Assembly (NCBI RefSeq): GCF_003952385.1
Contig: NZ_CP034444.1
Span: 1,302,001-1,366,000 of the forward strand
Direction: 5' to 3'
DNA: 64,000 nt
Source: Mesorhizobium sp. M1D.F.Ca.ET.043.01.1.1
GTDB taxonomy: Bacteria > Pseudomonadota > Alphaproteobacteria > Rhizobiales > Rhizobiaceae
The translations under genes were made by a program, and so were the position numbers. Positions 8,830 through 16,817 of this stretch are shown piece after piece (position 1 is the stretch's first letter; each line of letters begins with the position of its first letter). The notes under the pieces were generated by a model. It had not been told where the DNA came from, ran no database searches, and saw nothing but the letters and a program-made list of their open reading frames with translations.

Positions 8830-9113
8830 AAGACCCTCCGCGAGACCGGCCGCTCGACGGCCGGCGTCAGGCCGTTGTCGCTGGAAGCCTGGCTGCGCGA
8901 AGCCTCAGCCGGCAGCGGCGCGCCCGGCGCGGCTTCAGGCAGTACCACAAGCTGGGGAACCTGCTTGTAGGAGAAGCCGCCGCGGATGTTGCCCATCTTG
9001 CCGGCGACGATGTCCATGACCGCCTTTTCGAGGTTGCGGTCGTAAGGCGTTTCGGCTGCCACCGGCGCGGCCATGGCCATCAGGAAGGCCATGCCGCAAA
9101 GGAACGGTTTCAT
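8826..9113 (-). CDS. Small secreted protein of unknown function
   Basis: A 95-residue protein with a clear Sec signal peptide (MKPFLCGMAFLMAMAAPVAA, cleavage after VAA). The mature part begins ETPYDRNLEKAVMDIVAGKM and contains GNIRGGFSYKQVPQLVV, then an Ala/Pro-rich tail. I do not recognise the family. The start at 9113 is chosen because it begins the signal peptide; an upstream in-frame extension would bury it. It lies downstream of dxs on the same strand, about 190 bases away. Confidence 0.7.
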   Translation of the reverse strand: MKPFLCGMAFLMAMAAPVAAETPYDRNLEKAVMDIVAGKMGNIRGGFSYKQVPQLVVLPEAAPGAPLPAEASRSQASSDNGLTPAVERPVSRRVF

Positions 9114-9300
9114 TGTTCTTACCCCCGCGTAAAGCGCGTCGCATCCCTTGATTTCGGGAGACATGCCTCAGACCAAGGTCTTAGCAGGGGGGCGTTGAAA
9201 ATCGGCCAAAAGACAGGGTAACCGAAGCGCCAAACAAAAGCGTCAACAAACACTTACAACCGGAAGCCGGCAAAGCGATTCAGCACGTTGAGAATTCGAT

Positions 9301-11214
9301 TCAAGCGCGCTGCGCCTGCACGCCGTGGCCGAGCGCGGCGAAGACCGTGCGCACGATGCCGGCCGTGTCGAGGCCCGCGTCGGCATACATCTTCTCCGGC
9401 CTGGCGTGATCGGTGAACTCGTCCGGCAGCACGAGCGGGCGCACCTTGAGGCCGTTTTCCAGCAGGCCTTCATGGGCGAGGAAATGCAGCACATGGCTGG
9501 CGAAGCCGCCGACCGCGCCCTCCTCGATCGTCACAAGAACCTCATGCGAGCGCGCAAGGCGGCGCACGAGATCTTCGTCCAGCGGTTTGGCGAAGCGGGC
9601 ATCGGCAACGGTGGTGGAAAGGCCCGCCGCGCCGAGTTCTTCCGCCGCCAGCAGGCAATCCTGCAGCCGCGTGCCGAAGGAGAGAAGCGCCACCTTGGTG
9701 CCTTCCTTGAGGATACGGCCCTTGCCGATCTCGAGCACCGAGCCGCGCTCCGGCATGTCGACGCCGACGCCGTTGCCGCGCGGATAGCGGAAGGCGATCG
9801 GGCCGCCATCATAGTCGGCTGCGGTGCGCACCATGTGGCGAAGCTCGGCCTCGTCGGCTGCGGCCATGACAACGAAGCCGGGCAGCGAGGCCAGGAAGGT
9901 GGTGTCGAAGGCGCCGCAATGGGTGGCGCCGTCGGCGCCGACGAAGCCGGCGCGGTCGATCGGGAAGCGCACCGGCAGCTTCTGGATCGCCACGTCATGC
10001 ACGACCTGGTCATAGGCGCGCTGCAGGAAGGTCGAATAGATGGCGGTGAAGGGCTTGTAGCCTTCGGTGGCGAGCCCGGCGGCGAAGGTCACCGCGTGCT
10101 GCTCGGCGATGCCGACATCGAAGGTTCGCGACGGGAACACCTCGCCGAAAAGGTCGAGGCCGGTGCCGCTCGGCATCGCGGCGGTGATCGCCACGATGCG
10201 ATCGTCCTCGCGCGCTTCCTGGATCAGGCTCTCGGCGAAGACCTTGGTGTAGCTCGGCGCGTTGGCCGGCGCCTTGGCCTGCGCGCCGGTGATGACGTCG
10301 AATTTGTTGACGCCGTGATATTTGTCGGCGGCGGCTTCAGCCGGCGCATAGCCCTTGCCCTTCTGGGTCACGACATGAATCAGCACCGGGCCGTCGGCAT
10401 TGTCGCGCACGTTCTTAAGCACCGGGATCAGGTGCTCGAGATTGTGCCCGTCGATCGGGCCGATGTGGTAGAAGCCCATCTCCTCGAACAGCGTGCCGCC
10501 GGTGACGTAGCCGCGCGCATGCTCGACGGCGCGGGTGATGGCGCGGTCGGCCCGCTTGCCGAGATAGGACGACAGCTTCTTGCCGAAATCGCGCAGGCCG
10601 AGATACGCCTTGCCGGAGGCGAGCCTCGCCAGATAGGCGCTCATCGCGCCGGTCGGCGGCGCAATCGACATGTCGTTGTCGTTGAGGATGACGATGAGGC
10701 GGGCGTCGAGCGCGCCGGCATTGTTCATCGCCTCATAGGCCATGCCGGCGGACATGGCGCCGTCGCCGATGACGGCGATGACGTTGTTGCGGCCGCCCGC
10801 GAGCTCGCGGCCCACGGCCATGCCGAGGCCGGCGGAAATCGAGGTCGAGGAGTGCGCGGCGCCGAAGGGGTCGTATTCGCTCTCCGCCCGCCGGGTGAAG
10901 CCGGAGAGACCGCCTTCCTGGCGAAGCGTGCGGATGCGATCGCGGCGGCCGGTCAGGATCTTGTGCGGATAGGCCTGGTGGCCGACATCCCAAATCAGCC
11001 GGTCCTGCGGCGTGTTGAAGACATAGTGCAGCGCAACCGTCAGCTCGACCACGCCCAGCCCAGCGCCGAGATGGCCGCCGGTGTGCGACACGGCATCGAT
11101 CAACTCGGCGCGCAGTTCCGTCGCCAGCTGCGTCAGCTCGCTTTCGTCAAGCGACCGCAAATCCGCGGGAATGCGGACCTTGTCGAGAAGCGGCGTGTCG
11201 GGCTTTGGGTTCAC
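9301..11214 (-). CDS. dxs: 1-deoxy-D-xylulose-5-phosphate synthase
   Basis: This 637-residue enzyme condenses pyruvate with glyceraldehyde 3-phosphate, the first step of the MEP isoprenoid pathway, using thiamine diphosphate. The ThDP site is seen in [20 protein letters not shown], and the N-terminal substrate His region in [20 protein letters not shown]. The transketolase pyrimidine domain shows [17 protein letters not shown] and [10 protein letters not shown]. Length is normal for the family. The start is GTG at 11214 ([10 protein letters not shown]), with only a weak ribosome binding site. The pathway reappears at the far end of the window with ispE, and its products feed the polyprenyl synthase at 60329. 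Confidence 0.97.
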   Translation of the reverse strand: MNPKPDTPLLDKVRIPADLRSLDESELTQLATELRAELIDAVSHTGGHLGAGLGVVELTVALHYVFNTPQDRLIWDVGHQAYPHKILTGRRDRIRTLRQEGGLSGFTRRAESEYDPFGAAHSSTSISAGLGMAVGRELAGGRNNVIAVIGDGAMSAGMAYEAMNNAGALDARLIVILNDNDMSIAPPTGAMSAYLARLASGKAYLGLRDFGKKLSSYLGKRADRAITRAVEHARGYVTGGTLFEEMGFYHIGPIDGHNLEHLIPVLKNVRDNADGPVLIHVVTQKGKGYAPAEAAADKYHGVNKFDVITGAQAKAPANAPSYTKVFAESLIQEAREDDRIVAITAAMPSGTGLDLFGEVFPSRTFDVGIAEQHAVTFAAGLATEGYKPFTAIYSTFLQRAYDQVVHDVAIQKLPVRFPIDRAGFVGADGATHCGAFDTTFLASLPGFVVMAAADEAELRHMVRTAADYDGGPIAFRYPRGNGVGVDMPERGSVLEIGKGRILKEGTKVALLSFGTRLQDCLLAAEELGAAGLSTTVADARFAKPLDEDLVRRLARSHEVLVTIEEGAVGGFASHVLHFLAHEGLLENGLKVRPLVLPDEFTDHARPEKMYADAGLDTAGIVRTVFAALGHGVQAQRA

Positions 11215-11349
11215 TCTGGTGCAGCCTGCTCAGTCTTAACGTTGCGCTAACCTTTGAATATGCGCCTCGATCATGCGCGAAATATGCTGCTGGCGGGCGA
11301 ATGTAAATGCGTGCCAGTGACGCGGCTGGCGCACGTCGTCCATCCCGCT

Positions 11350-12270
11350 CTAACCTTCCGGCAGCGGAATGAATTCTTCCTCATCGCCAGGAACGATATC
11401 GAAGCGGCCCGTCTTCCATTCTTCCTTGGCCTGCTCGATGCGTTCCTTCGAGGAGGAAACGAAATTCCACCAGATATAACGCTTGGAACCCAGCGACGCT
11501 CCGCCGAACAGCATGAAATGCGCGCCGCGCTCGGACGAAACGACGATCTCCTCGCCCGGCTTGAACACCAGAAGTCGCTCGGCCGGGAAGCGGTCGCCGG
11601 CGATGGAAACCTCACCCTCCAGCGTATAGATGGCGCGCTCCTCTGCATCGGCGGGGATTTTGACGCTGGCGCCCGCCGCCAGCCGCAAATCGGCGTAGAG
11701 CGTCTCCGAGGCGGTCGCGACCGGCGAGCGCAGCCCGGAAAATTCACCGATGACGACTCGGCCGCTGACGCCGTCGGCGTCGATCTCGGGCAGGCGGATC
11801 ACCGACGTATTCGCGAACACCGGGGCGACCTCTTCCCTGCCGTCGGGCAAGGCCAGCCAGGTCTGCAGGCCAGAGACCGACATCGGCGCGCCACGCAACT
11901 CCTTGGGCGTGCGCTCGGAATGAACGATGCCGCGGCCGGCGGTCATCAGGTTCACGTCGCCGGGTGAGATCACCATTTCGGTGCCGAGCGAATCGCGATG
12001 CCTGATCTTGCCGTCGAACAGATAGGTGACCGTGGAAAGCCCGATATGCGGATGCGGGCGCACGTCGATCGCCTGGCCAGCGCGCAGGATCGCCGGTCCC
12101 ATGCGGTCGAAGAAGATGAAGGGACCGACCAGCCGGCGTTTCGCCGTCGGCAGGGCGCGGCGAACCTCGAAGCCGCCAATATCCTTGGCGTTGGGGATGA
12201 CCATCAACTCGATCTGGTCGCAGGCAAACGCGTCGCCGGCCTCAGGGTCGTTTCCCGGGAAGAAGCTCAT
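11350..12270 (-). CDS. Pirin family protein
   Basis: A 306-residue bicupin of the pirin family. The N-terminal metal-binding signature is visible as RPHPHIGLSTVTYLFDG with the downstream HSERTPKE His, and the C-terminal cupin includes PGEEIVVSSERGAHFMLFGG. Bacterial pirins include quercetinase YhhW and regulators of pyruvate dehydrogenase; which applies here cannot be told. The gene is the third of a same-strand run (xseB, DUF2277 gene, pirin gene), with nine bases to the DUF2277 stop codon. Confidence 0.9.
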   Translation of the reverse strand: MSFFPGNDPEAGDAFACDQIELMVIPNAKDIGGFEVRRALPTAKRRLVGPFIFFDRMGPAILRAGQAIDVRPHPHIGLSTVTYLFDGKIRHRDSLGTEMVISPGDVNLMTAGRGIVHSERTPKELRGAPMSVSGLQTWLALPDGREEVAPVFANTSVIRLPEIDADGVSGRVVIGEFSGLRSPVATASETLYADLRLAAGASVKIPADAEERAIYTLEGEVSIAGDRFPAERLLVFKPGEEIVVSSERGAHFMLFGGASLGSKRYIWWNFVSSSKERIEQAKEEWKTGRFDIVPGDEEEFIPLPEG

Positions 12271-12279
12271 GTCATGACC

Positions 12280-12546
12280 TCAGGCGAAGCGGAGCGCGGA
12301 CCTGGCTTTCGCCTTAGCGGCCTCTTCCTCGCGATTGCGCGGATGCTGCGTGGTTTCGAGGCTGTCGAGCAGCTCGCGCGCGGCTGCCGCGATCGCCTCG
12401 ACGGCGTGGTGAAACGCATGCTCGTTGCGCTTGGACGGCTTGGTCGAGCCGCTCAGCTTGCGCACGAACTGCAGCGCCGCATCTTGGACCTCGTCATCAG
12501 TCGCCGGCGGATCGAAATTGAACAGGGTCTTGATGTTGCGGCACAT
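12280..12546 (-). CDS. DUF2277 domain protein
   Basis: An 88-residue protein beginning MCRNIKTLFNFDPPATDDEV, the signature N-terminus of DUF2277, followed by a helical VRKLSGSTKPSKRNEHAFHH region. The function is unknown. The ATG at 12546 has an AAGGAG site nine bases upstream; longer frames run into a duplicated AT/GC-mixed leader and are rejected. The gene sits between xseB and the pirin gene on the same strand. Confidence 0.88.
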   Translation of the reverse strand: MCRNIKTLFNFDPPATDDEVQDAALQFVRKLSGSTKPSKRNEHAFHHAVEAIAAAARELLDSLETTQHPRNREEEAAKAKARSALRFA

Positions 12547-12559
12547 GCTTGAACTCCTT

Positions 12560-12596
12560 ACCTGCTTTTCTTCCCCCGACCTGCTTTTCTTCCCCC
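12560..12596. repeat. 19-bp tandem duplication in the xseB-DUF2277 gap
   Basis: The segment ACCTGCTTTTCTTCCCCC occurs twice with a 19-bp period just upstream of the DUF2277 ribosome binding site. On the minus strand each copy reads GGGGGAAGAAAAGCAGGT. It adds a second purine-rich stretch to the leader. Confidence 0.8.
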
Positions 12597-12610
12597 GCCC
12601 CTCTTCCACG

Positions 12611-12862
12611 CTACTCGGCGTCGAGCGGCTCCGTTCCAACCGGCTTGCCGTCGCGCGACAGCCTGATCTTCTCGACCTTGTCCTCGGCCGCCTTTAGCAG
12701 CCGGTCGCAATGGGCTTTCAGCGCCTCGCCGCGCTCGTAGATCCTGATCGACTGATCGAGCGGGACATCGCCGCGCTCCAGATCATCGACGATCTTCTCC
12801 AGCGCGTCGAGCGCCTGCTCGAAGCTCATCGTCTTGACGTCTTCGTTAGCTTCATCAGCCAT
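12611..12862 (-). CDS. xseB: Exodeoxyribonuclease VII small subunit
   Basis: An 83-residue protein with the XseB core [20 protein letters not shown] and [20 protein letters not shown] at residues 13-56. XseB subunits bind the long helix of XseA to form exonuclease VII, which degrades single-stranded DNA into acid-soluble oligonucleotides. xseA is not in the window. Its ATG lies four bases after the stop of the histone-deacetylase-like gene, so the two are probably cotranscribed. The linkage xseB-dxs is common in proteobacteria and is preserved loosely here. Confidence 0.95.
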   Translation of the reverse strand: MADEANEDVKTMSFEQALDALEKIVDDLERGDVPLDQSIRIYERGEALKAHCDRLLKAAEDKVEKIRLSRDGKPVGTEPLDAE

Positions 12863-12865
12863 AAT

Positions 12866-13792
12866 TCATCCCTTCATCAGCCGCCCGACATGGGCGGCGA
12901 CCGAAAATGCCAGTCCCTGCAGATCGTAGCCGCCCTCCAGCAGGCTGACGAGCCGGTTGCCGCTGTGGCGCCCGGCGCGCTCCATAAGCTGGCCGGTCGC
13001 CCAGTCGAAATCGTCTTCGGTCAGGTTGATCGCGGCCAGCGGATCGCGATGGTGCGCATCGAACCCGGCGGAAATGATGATCAGGTCCGGCTTGAATGCG
13101 TCGATCGACGGCAGCACGCGCGACAGGAAGGCGTCGCGGAACGTATCGCTGCCGGTGCTCGGCGCGAGCGGCGCGTTGACGATGTTGCCGGCGCCGGTTT
13201 CGCTCTTGGCGCCTGTGCCCGGGTAAAGCGGCATCTGATGCGTCGAGCAATAGAGCACCGACGGATCGTCCCAGAAGATGTCCTGCGTGCCGTTGCCGTG
13301 ATGCACGTCCCAATCGACGATGGCGACGCGCTCGGCCTGGTGCTTCTTCTGCGCGTAGCGGGCCGCGATCGCCGCGGTGTTGAACAGGCAAAAGCCCATC
13401 GCCGTCGTCCTCTCGGCATGATGGCCGGGCGGACGGGCGGCGACGAAGACATTGGCGGCGCGCCCCTCGAAGACATCGTCGATCGCCGCATTGGCGGCGC
13501 CGATCGCCGTCACCGCGGCCTGCCAGCTCTTCGGGCTGGCGCTGGTGTCGGCATCGATCGAGACGATGCCGGTCTCAGGAATGGCCGCGCGGACGCGGGC
13601 GACGAAATCTTCCGGATGGGCATAAAGGATGGTTGCCTCGTCGCCTTCCGGCGCCCTGACGCGGTCGAGAGCCGAGAAAGCCTCGTCGTCCAGCACGCGC
13701 TCGATGGCGCGCAAACGGTCGGGACGCTCGGGATGACCGGGCGGCGTGAGGTGCTCCAGGAATACCGGATGGGTGTAGAGACGGGTAGCCAT
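12866..13792 (-). CDS. Histone deacetylase family (acetylpolyamine/acetoin-utilisation type) hydrolase
   Basis: A 308-residue metalloenzyme of the arginase/deacetylase superfamily. The family motifs are all present: ARPPGHHAE (catalytic His pair), VDWDVHHGNGTQ (zinc Asp and His), ISAGFDAHHRDP (zinc Asp) and the C-terminal LLEGGYDLQ. Bacterial members deacetylate polyamines, acetoin-like or peptide substrates; the substrate here is not known. The start at 13792 gives MATRLYTHPVFLEHL, the usual N-terminus, and longer frames are not supported. It heads a same-strand series with xseB. Confidence 0.92.
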   Translation of the reverse strand: MATRLYTHPVFLEHLTPPGHPERPDRLRAIERVLDDEAFSALDRVRAPEGDEATILYAHPEDFVARVRAAIPETGIVSIDADTSASPKSWQAAVTAIGAANAAIDDVFEGRAANVFVAARPPGHHAERTTAMGFCLFNTAAIAARYAQKKHQAERVAIVDWDVHHGNGTQDIFWDDPSVLYCSTHQMPLYPGTGAKSETGAGNIVNAPLAPSTGSDTFRDAFLSRVLPSIDAFKPDLIIISAGFDAHHRDPLAAINLTEDDFDWATGQLMERAGRHSGNRLVSLLEGGYDLQGLAFSVAAHVGRLMKG

Positions 13793-13921
13793 GGCCCCTA
13801 ATCTAGGCACCTGTCGCCCGGATAGCCATGTTTCGGCGCCGAATGATTGGGGAAAATCGCGCCCGATCGTGCGCAAGCGGCATTGGCGCGGCTTCCGCTT
13901 CGCTATAGAGTCCTGCCGCTG

Positions 13922-14068
13922 CCTGGTGCCCGCGACGCGGGAGAATCGGGAACACGGTTGAAATCCGTGGCGTGCCCAACGCTGTGAGGGGGACCGCGCC
14001 GGCAAAAGCCACTGTCCTAGACGGGAAGGCGCCGGATGCGGGTCGATCCCGAGCCAGAAGACCGGCCC
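13922..14068 (+). ncRNA. Cobalamin (AdoCbl) riboswitch
   Basis: The leader of bluB carries the conserved landmarks of the B12 riboswitch in order: GGTGCCCG with a paired partner at 13924-13942, GGGAACACGG...GGCGTGCCC at 13948-13978, AGCCACTG at 14007-14014, GGGAAGG at 14023-14029, and the B12 box GAGCCAGAAGACCGGCC at 14051-14067. A short hairpin (TCCGC...GCGGA, 14082-14100) follows and may form the expression platform. Cobalamin binding is expected to lower expression of bluB. Confidence 0.95.
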
Positions 14069-14127
14069 GGCAGAAATGGTCGTCCGCATGGTCAGGCGGA
14101 GGGCTGCTTATCGCAAGGGGACAAGCG

Positions 14128-14865
14128 ATGCAGGCACGAATGGCCGCCACCGGCGGCGGCGACTTTGACCAATTGGCGCGCGAGGCCGTCTACCGGGCGA
14201 TGTTCACCCGGCGCGACGTGCGCAGCCATTTCACTGCCGACGATCTCGACGATGGCGTGCTGGCGCGACTGTTGACGGCTGCCCATCATGCGCCGTCGGT
14301 CGGCTACATGCAGCCGTGGAACTTCATCGTCATCCGCGATGCGACAAGACGGCGGCAGGTGCGCGACCTGTTCCTGGCCGCGCGCGAGCAGGAACTGCCG
14401 GCGATCGAGGCGGAGCGGCAGGCGCTCTACCGCACGCTGAAGCTCGAGGGCATCTGCGAAAGCGCGCTCAATCTTTGCATCACCTGCGACCGGCAGCGCT
14501 CGCAGAATTCGCCGCTCGGGCGCTGGCACAATCCGGAGATGGACCTCTACAGCACCGTCTGCGCGGTACAGAACTTCTGGCTGGCGGCGCGCGCCGAAGG
14601 CGTCGGCGTCGGTTGGGTGAGCATCATCGAGACCGAGGCGCTGAAGCGGCTGTTGTCGATCCCCGACCATGTCACGCCGATAGCCTATCTCTGCGTCGGC
14701 CGCGTCTCGGAATTCGCGCCGCGGCCGGACCTCGAGGCGCATGGCTGGGGGCGGCGCCTGCCGCTGCCCGACCTGGTGATGAGCGAGACCTTTTGCGGCG
14801 CCGGCGAGGCGCCGCTCAAATCGGCGATTGCCAAGCTTCGCGGCGCTGACCTGCCGAAGCCTTGA
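14128..14865 (+). CDS. bluB: 5,6-dimethylbenzimidazole synthase
   Basis: A 245-residue nitroreductase-fold flavoenzyme that cleaves reduced FMN to make 5,6-dimethylbenzimidazole, the lower ligand of cobalamin. The FMN-binding N-terminus RRDVRSHFTADDL, the APSVGYMQPWNF motif and GVGVGWVSIIE are BluB hallmarks. The ATG at 14128 has AAGGGG upstream and follows directly from the cobalamin riboswitch, which is strong independent support for the function. The gene stands alone; no other cobalamin genes are nearby. In Sinorhizobium bluB is needed for an effective symbiosis. Confidence 0.96.
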   Translation: MQARMAATGGGDFDQLAREAVYRAMFTRRDVRSHFTADDLDDGVLARLLTAAHHAPSVGYMQPWNFIVIRDATRRRQVRDLFLAAREQELPAIEAERQALYRTLKLEGICESALNLCITCDRQRSQNSPLGRWHNPEMDLYSTVCAVQNFWLAARAEGVGVGWVSIIETEALKRLLSIPDHVTPIAYLCVGRVSEFAPRPDLEAHGWGRRLPLPDLVMSETFCGAGEAPLKSAIAKLRGADLPKP

Positions 14866-14889
14866 TCGGGTTGCCTTCGGGGCTGCCGA

Positions 14890-15870
14890 TCAGGCAGGCC
14901 GGGGCGAATCCCAGCGCGAGCCGCCGAAGGAGCCCAGCGCCTTGTCGCGAAGCTCCCTGAACTTCGACGAGGCCTCGGCTAGGCGCCGGTCCCATTCCGG
15001 ATTGGGAACCTGGCCTTCGATGGTGGCGAAATAGACCTGCATCAGCGAAGCGATGGCGAAAGGCTCGATGAAGGCCGCCTTGAAGGCCCAGGCGAAGACG
15101 ATGGCCAGCACGAAGGCCCAGCCGGCGAGCTGCCCGGGCATCACCCAGAGGATGGCGGCTGCCGGGGCAAGCATCAAAAGGAAGATGACGAAGGACACGC
15201 CCCACATGATCACCGCCAGCCAGACGGCATTCTTGACCATGTGCTTGCCGTTCTGCGCGTAGAGCACGACGCCTTGCCTGGCGGTCTCGAAAGGCGAGTT
15301 CGAATTGATGCGGATGTTGTAGCCGAGGATGATCTCGTCGACATAGGTCAGCGACAGCCGAATGACCGTGTTGATGAAGCTGACGAGGCCGCTCAAGCCG
15401 GGAATGGGGAGGAACGCGGCAATGCCGCCGATCAGGCCGGTGATGGCGCGGATGGCGCCTTTGACCAGTTGGTCGACCACGAAAAGGATATTGGCCTCGG
15501 CGAAGCGCTGGGTCACCACTTCCTTCGCATAGGCGATCTGGCCCTGGCCATCCGGAACGTCGTGGCCGTCGATCAGATGCACCATGACGGCGATGTGGCC
15601 GGCCTTGAGCACATAGAGGATATATTCGCGGATCCAGTAGACGGCGATCGAGACGACGCCGAAGCCGACGACCCCGCCCCACAAGGCAAACGACATCGGT
15701 CCGTCAGGGTCGGTGGAGATATGGCCAACGCCATAGCCGACACTGGCGCCGGTGCCGGTCGCCATGATGTAGGCCAGCGTGATGCCGAAATAGACGATCA
15801 TGCGAAAGACGATGAACGGCCATGTCCGCATCATGATGGACACCGACCGGCCGATGCTGAAGTCCCACAT
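14890..15870 (-). CDS. Conserved polytopic membrane protein of unknown function
   Basis: A 326-residue inner-membrane protein. Hydrophobic segments are visible at about residues 20-42, 60-80, 85-100, 140-165, 205-235 and 240-265. The N-terminus MWDFSIGRSVSIMMRTWPFI and the central VLYAQNGKHMVKNAVWLAVIM are soluble or amphipathic between them. The C-terminal 50 residues are soluble and charged (PEWDRRLAEASSKFRELRDK). I do not recognise a named family; similar proteins occur in rhizobia. It is convergent with bluB, with only 24 bases between the stops. Confidence 0.8.
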   Translation of the reverse strand: MWDFSIGRSVSIMMRTWPFIVFRMIVYFGITLAYIMATGTGASVGYGVGHISTDPDGPMSFALWGGVVGFGVVSIAVYWIREYILYVLKAGHIAVMVHLIDGHDVPDGQGQIAYAKEVVTQRFAEANILFVVDQLVKGAIRAITGLIGGIAAFLPIPGLSGLVSFINTVIRLSLTYVDEIILGYNIRINSNSPFETARQGVVLYAQNGKHMVKNAVWLAVIMWGVSFVIFLLMLAPAAAILWVMPGQLAGWAFVLAIVFAWAFKAAFIEPFAIASLMQVYFATIEGQVPNPEWDRRLAEASSKFRELRDKALGSFGGSRWDSPRPA

Positions 15871-15889
15871 AGCCCCGACTCCCCGCCTC

Positions 15890-15938
15890 GCGCATGACCC
15901 CGAAAATCGGAATCGTTTTTTCGGAAAGGATCATGCGC
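15890..15938. repeat. Dispersed two-hairpin repeat, GCGCATGA-arm type
   Basis: Arms GCGCATGA (15890) and TCATGCGC (15931) enclose a CCCCGAAAATCGG...TTTTTTCGG core. The flanking AATCAAAAGTGTTACAGCGTCC to about 15962 is the partner module of the same family. It lies upstream of the membrane-protein gene. Confidence 0.75.
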
Positions 15939-16088
15939 AGAATCAAAAGTGTTACAGCGTCCTTTGCGCGTTCGAAGAACCGCTGCGCTGCAAGACAATT
16001 GGCGGGAGAGGATGCGCTCGCCCCTGACATTGTCAACGCGGCGGCGGCGTGCCGGGCCCAAAAACCGGTGCACAAACCGGCAGCGTGG

Positions 16089-16697
16089 TTACGCGGTGGT
16101 TTGCTCTGGTTTCCTGAGCAAGCCTTCCAGCAGCTGCTTGAACGCCGCTATCGCCTTCTTGGAGGTCGCTTCGGGATCCTCGGAATTGGCGATGCGCTGC
16201 GCGGCCTGGCTGCTGGCGCCGTTGATCAGCCGCGCAGCGGTCTCGGGATCGAGATCGGGAACGACGACGCCGTCCCGCTGCAAGCTGGTCAGATGCCCGG
16301 TGATCGACGCCGTGCAGGCATTGGCGTTCGGCCATTGCGCCGGATCGCCAAGCACCGCCGGGCCGTCGCGGAACATGATGCGCTGGATCTCCGGCTCCAG
16401 CGCCATCTCGATATAGGTGGTGCATTCGTCGACGAAATGCTGCCAGCGGGTCGGCGCCCGTGACGCCACCTCGTTCACCCGGGCGGCCATCTCGCCGTCG
16501 ATCTCGGCGATCACCGCCTGCAAGAGCCCCTTCTTGTCGCCGAAATGATGATAGAGTGCGCCGCGCGTCAGGCCCGCCGAAGCGGTGAAATCATCCATCG
16601 AAGCCTCGGCATAGCCGATCGTGCCGAAGGCGTGGCGTGCGGCCGCGATCAGCTTGGCGCGCGTCTCGGCGATCATCTCCTTGCGCCGTCTATGCAT
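16089..16697 (-). CDS. TetR family transcriptional regulator
   Basis: A 202-residue repressor. The N-terminal helix-turn-helix spans residues about 8-55 (ETRAKLIAAARHAFGTIGYA ... FTASAGLTRGALYHHFGDKKGL). The remainder is a ligand-binding domain without recognisable specificity. The ATG at 16697 has an AGGG site eight bases upstream; a TTG at 16733 would place the first operator inside the gene and is rejected. It is divergent from an MFS transporter, and three copies of CATACGnnnCGTATG lie in the shared 120-base promoter region, so it very likely represses both itself and the transporter. The inducer is unknown, perhaps a transported toxic compound. Confidence 0.93.
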   Translation of the reverse strand: MHRRRKEMIAETRAKLIAAARHAFGTIGYAEASMDDFTASAGLTRGALYHHFGDKKGLLQAVIAEIDGEMAARVNEVASRAPTRWQHFVDECTTYIEMALEPEIQRIMFRDGPAVLGDPAQWPNANACTASITGHLTSLQRDGVVVPDLDPETAARLINGASSQAAQRIANSEDPEATSKKAIAAFKQLLEGLLRKPEQTTA

Positions 16698-16714
16698 GGC
16701 TCTGGCCCTATTCG

Positions 16715-16729
16715 CATACGTCTCGTATG
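16715..16729. promoter_or_regulatory. TetR operator 1
   Basis: Perfect 15-base dyad CATACG-TCT-CGTATG, 17 bases upstream of the tetR start. Same arms as operators 2 and 3. Confidence 0.8.
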
Positions 16730-16737
16730 CCAATTGA

Positions 16738-16752
16738 CATACGCGACGTATG
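16738..16752. promoter_or_regulatory. TetR operator 2
   Basis: Perfect dyad CATACG-CGA-CGTATG, 23 bases from operator 1 start to start. Confidence 0.8.
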
Positions 16753-16766
16753 AACTATCTGACATT

Positions 16767-16781
16767 CATACGCGGCGTATG
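16767..16781. promoter_or_regulatory. TetR operator 3
   Basis: Perfect dyad CATACG-CGG-CGTATG, 29 bases from operator 2 start to start and 36 bases upstream of the MFS start codon. Confidence 0.8.
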
Positions 16782-16817
16782 TAGTTGCGGCGCCTTTCCC
16801 TGTCGAGGAGCACGATC

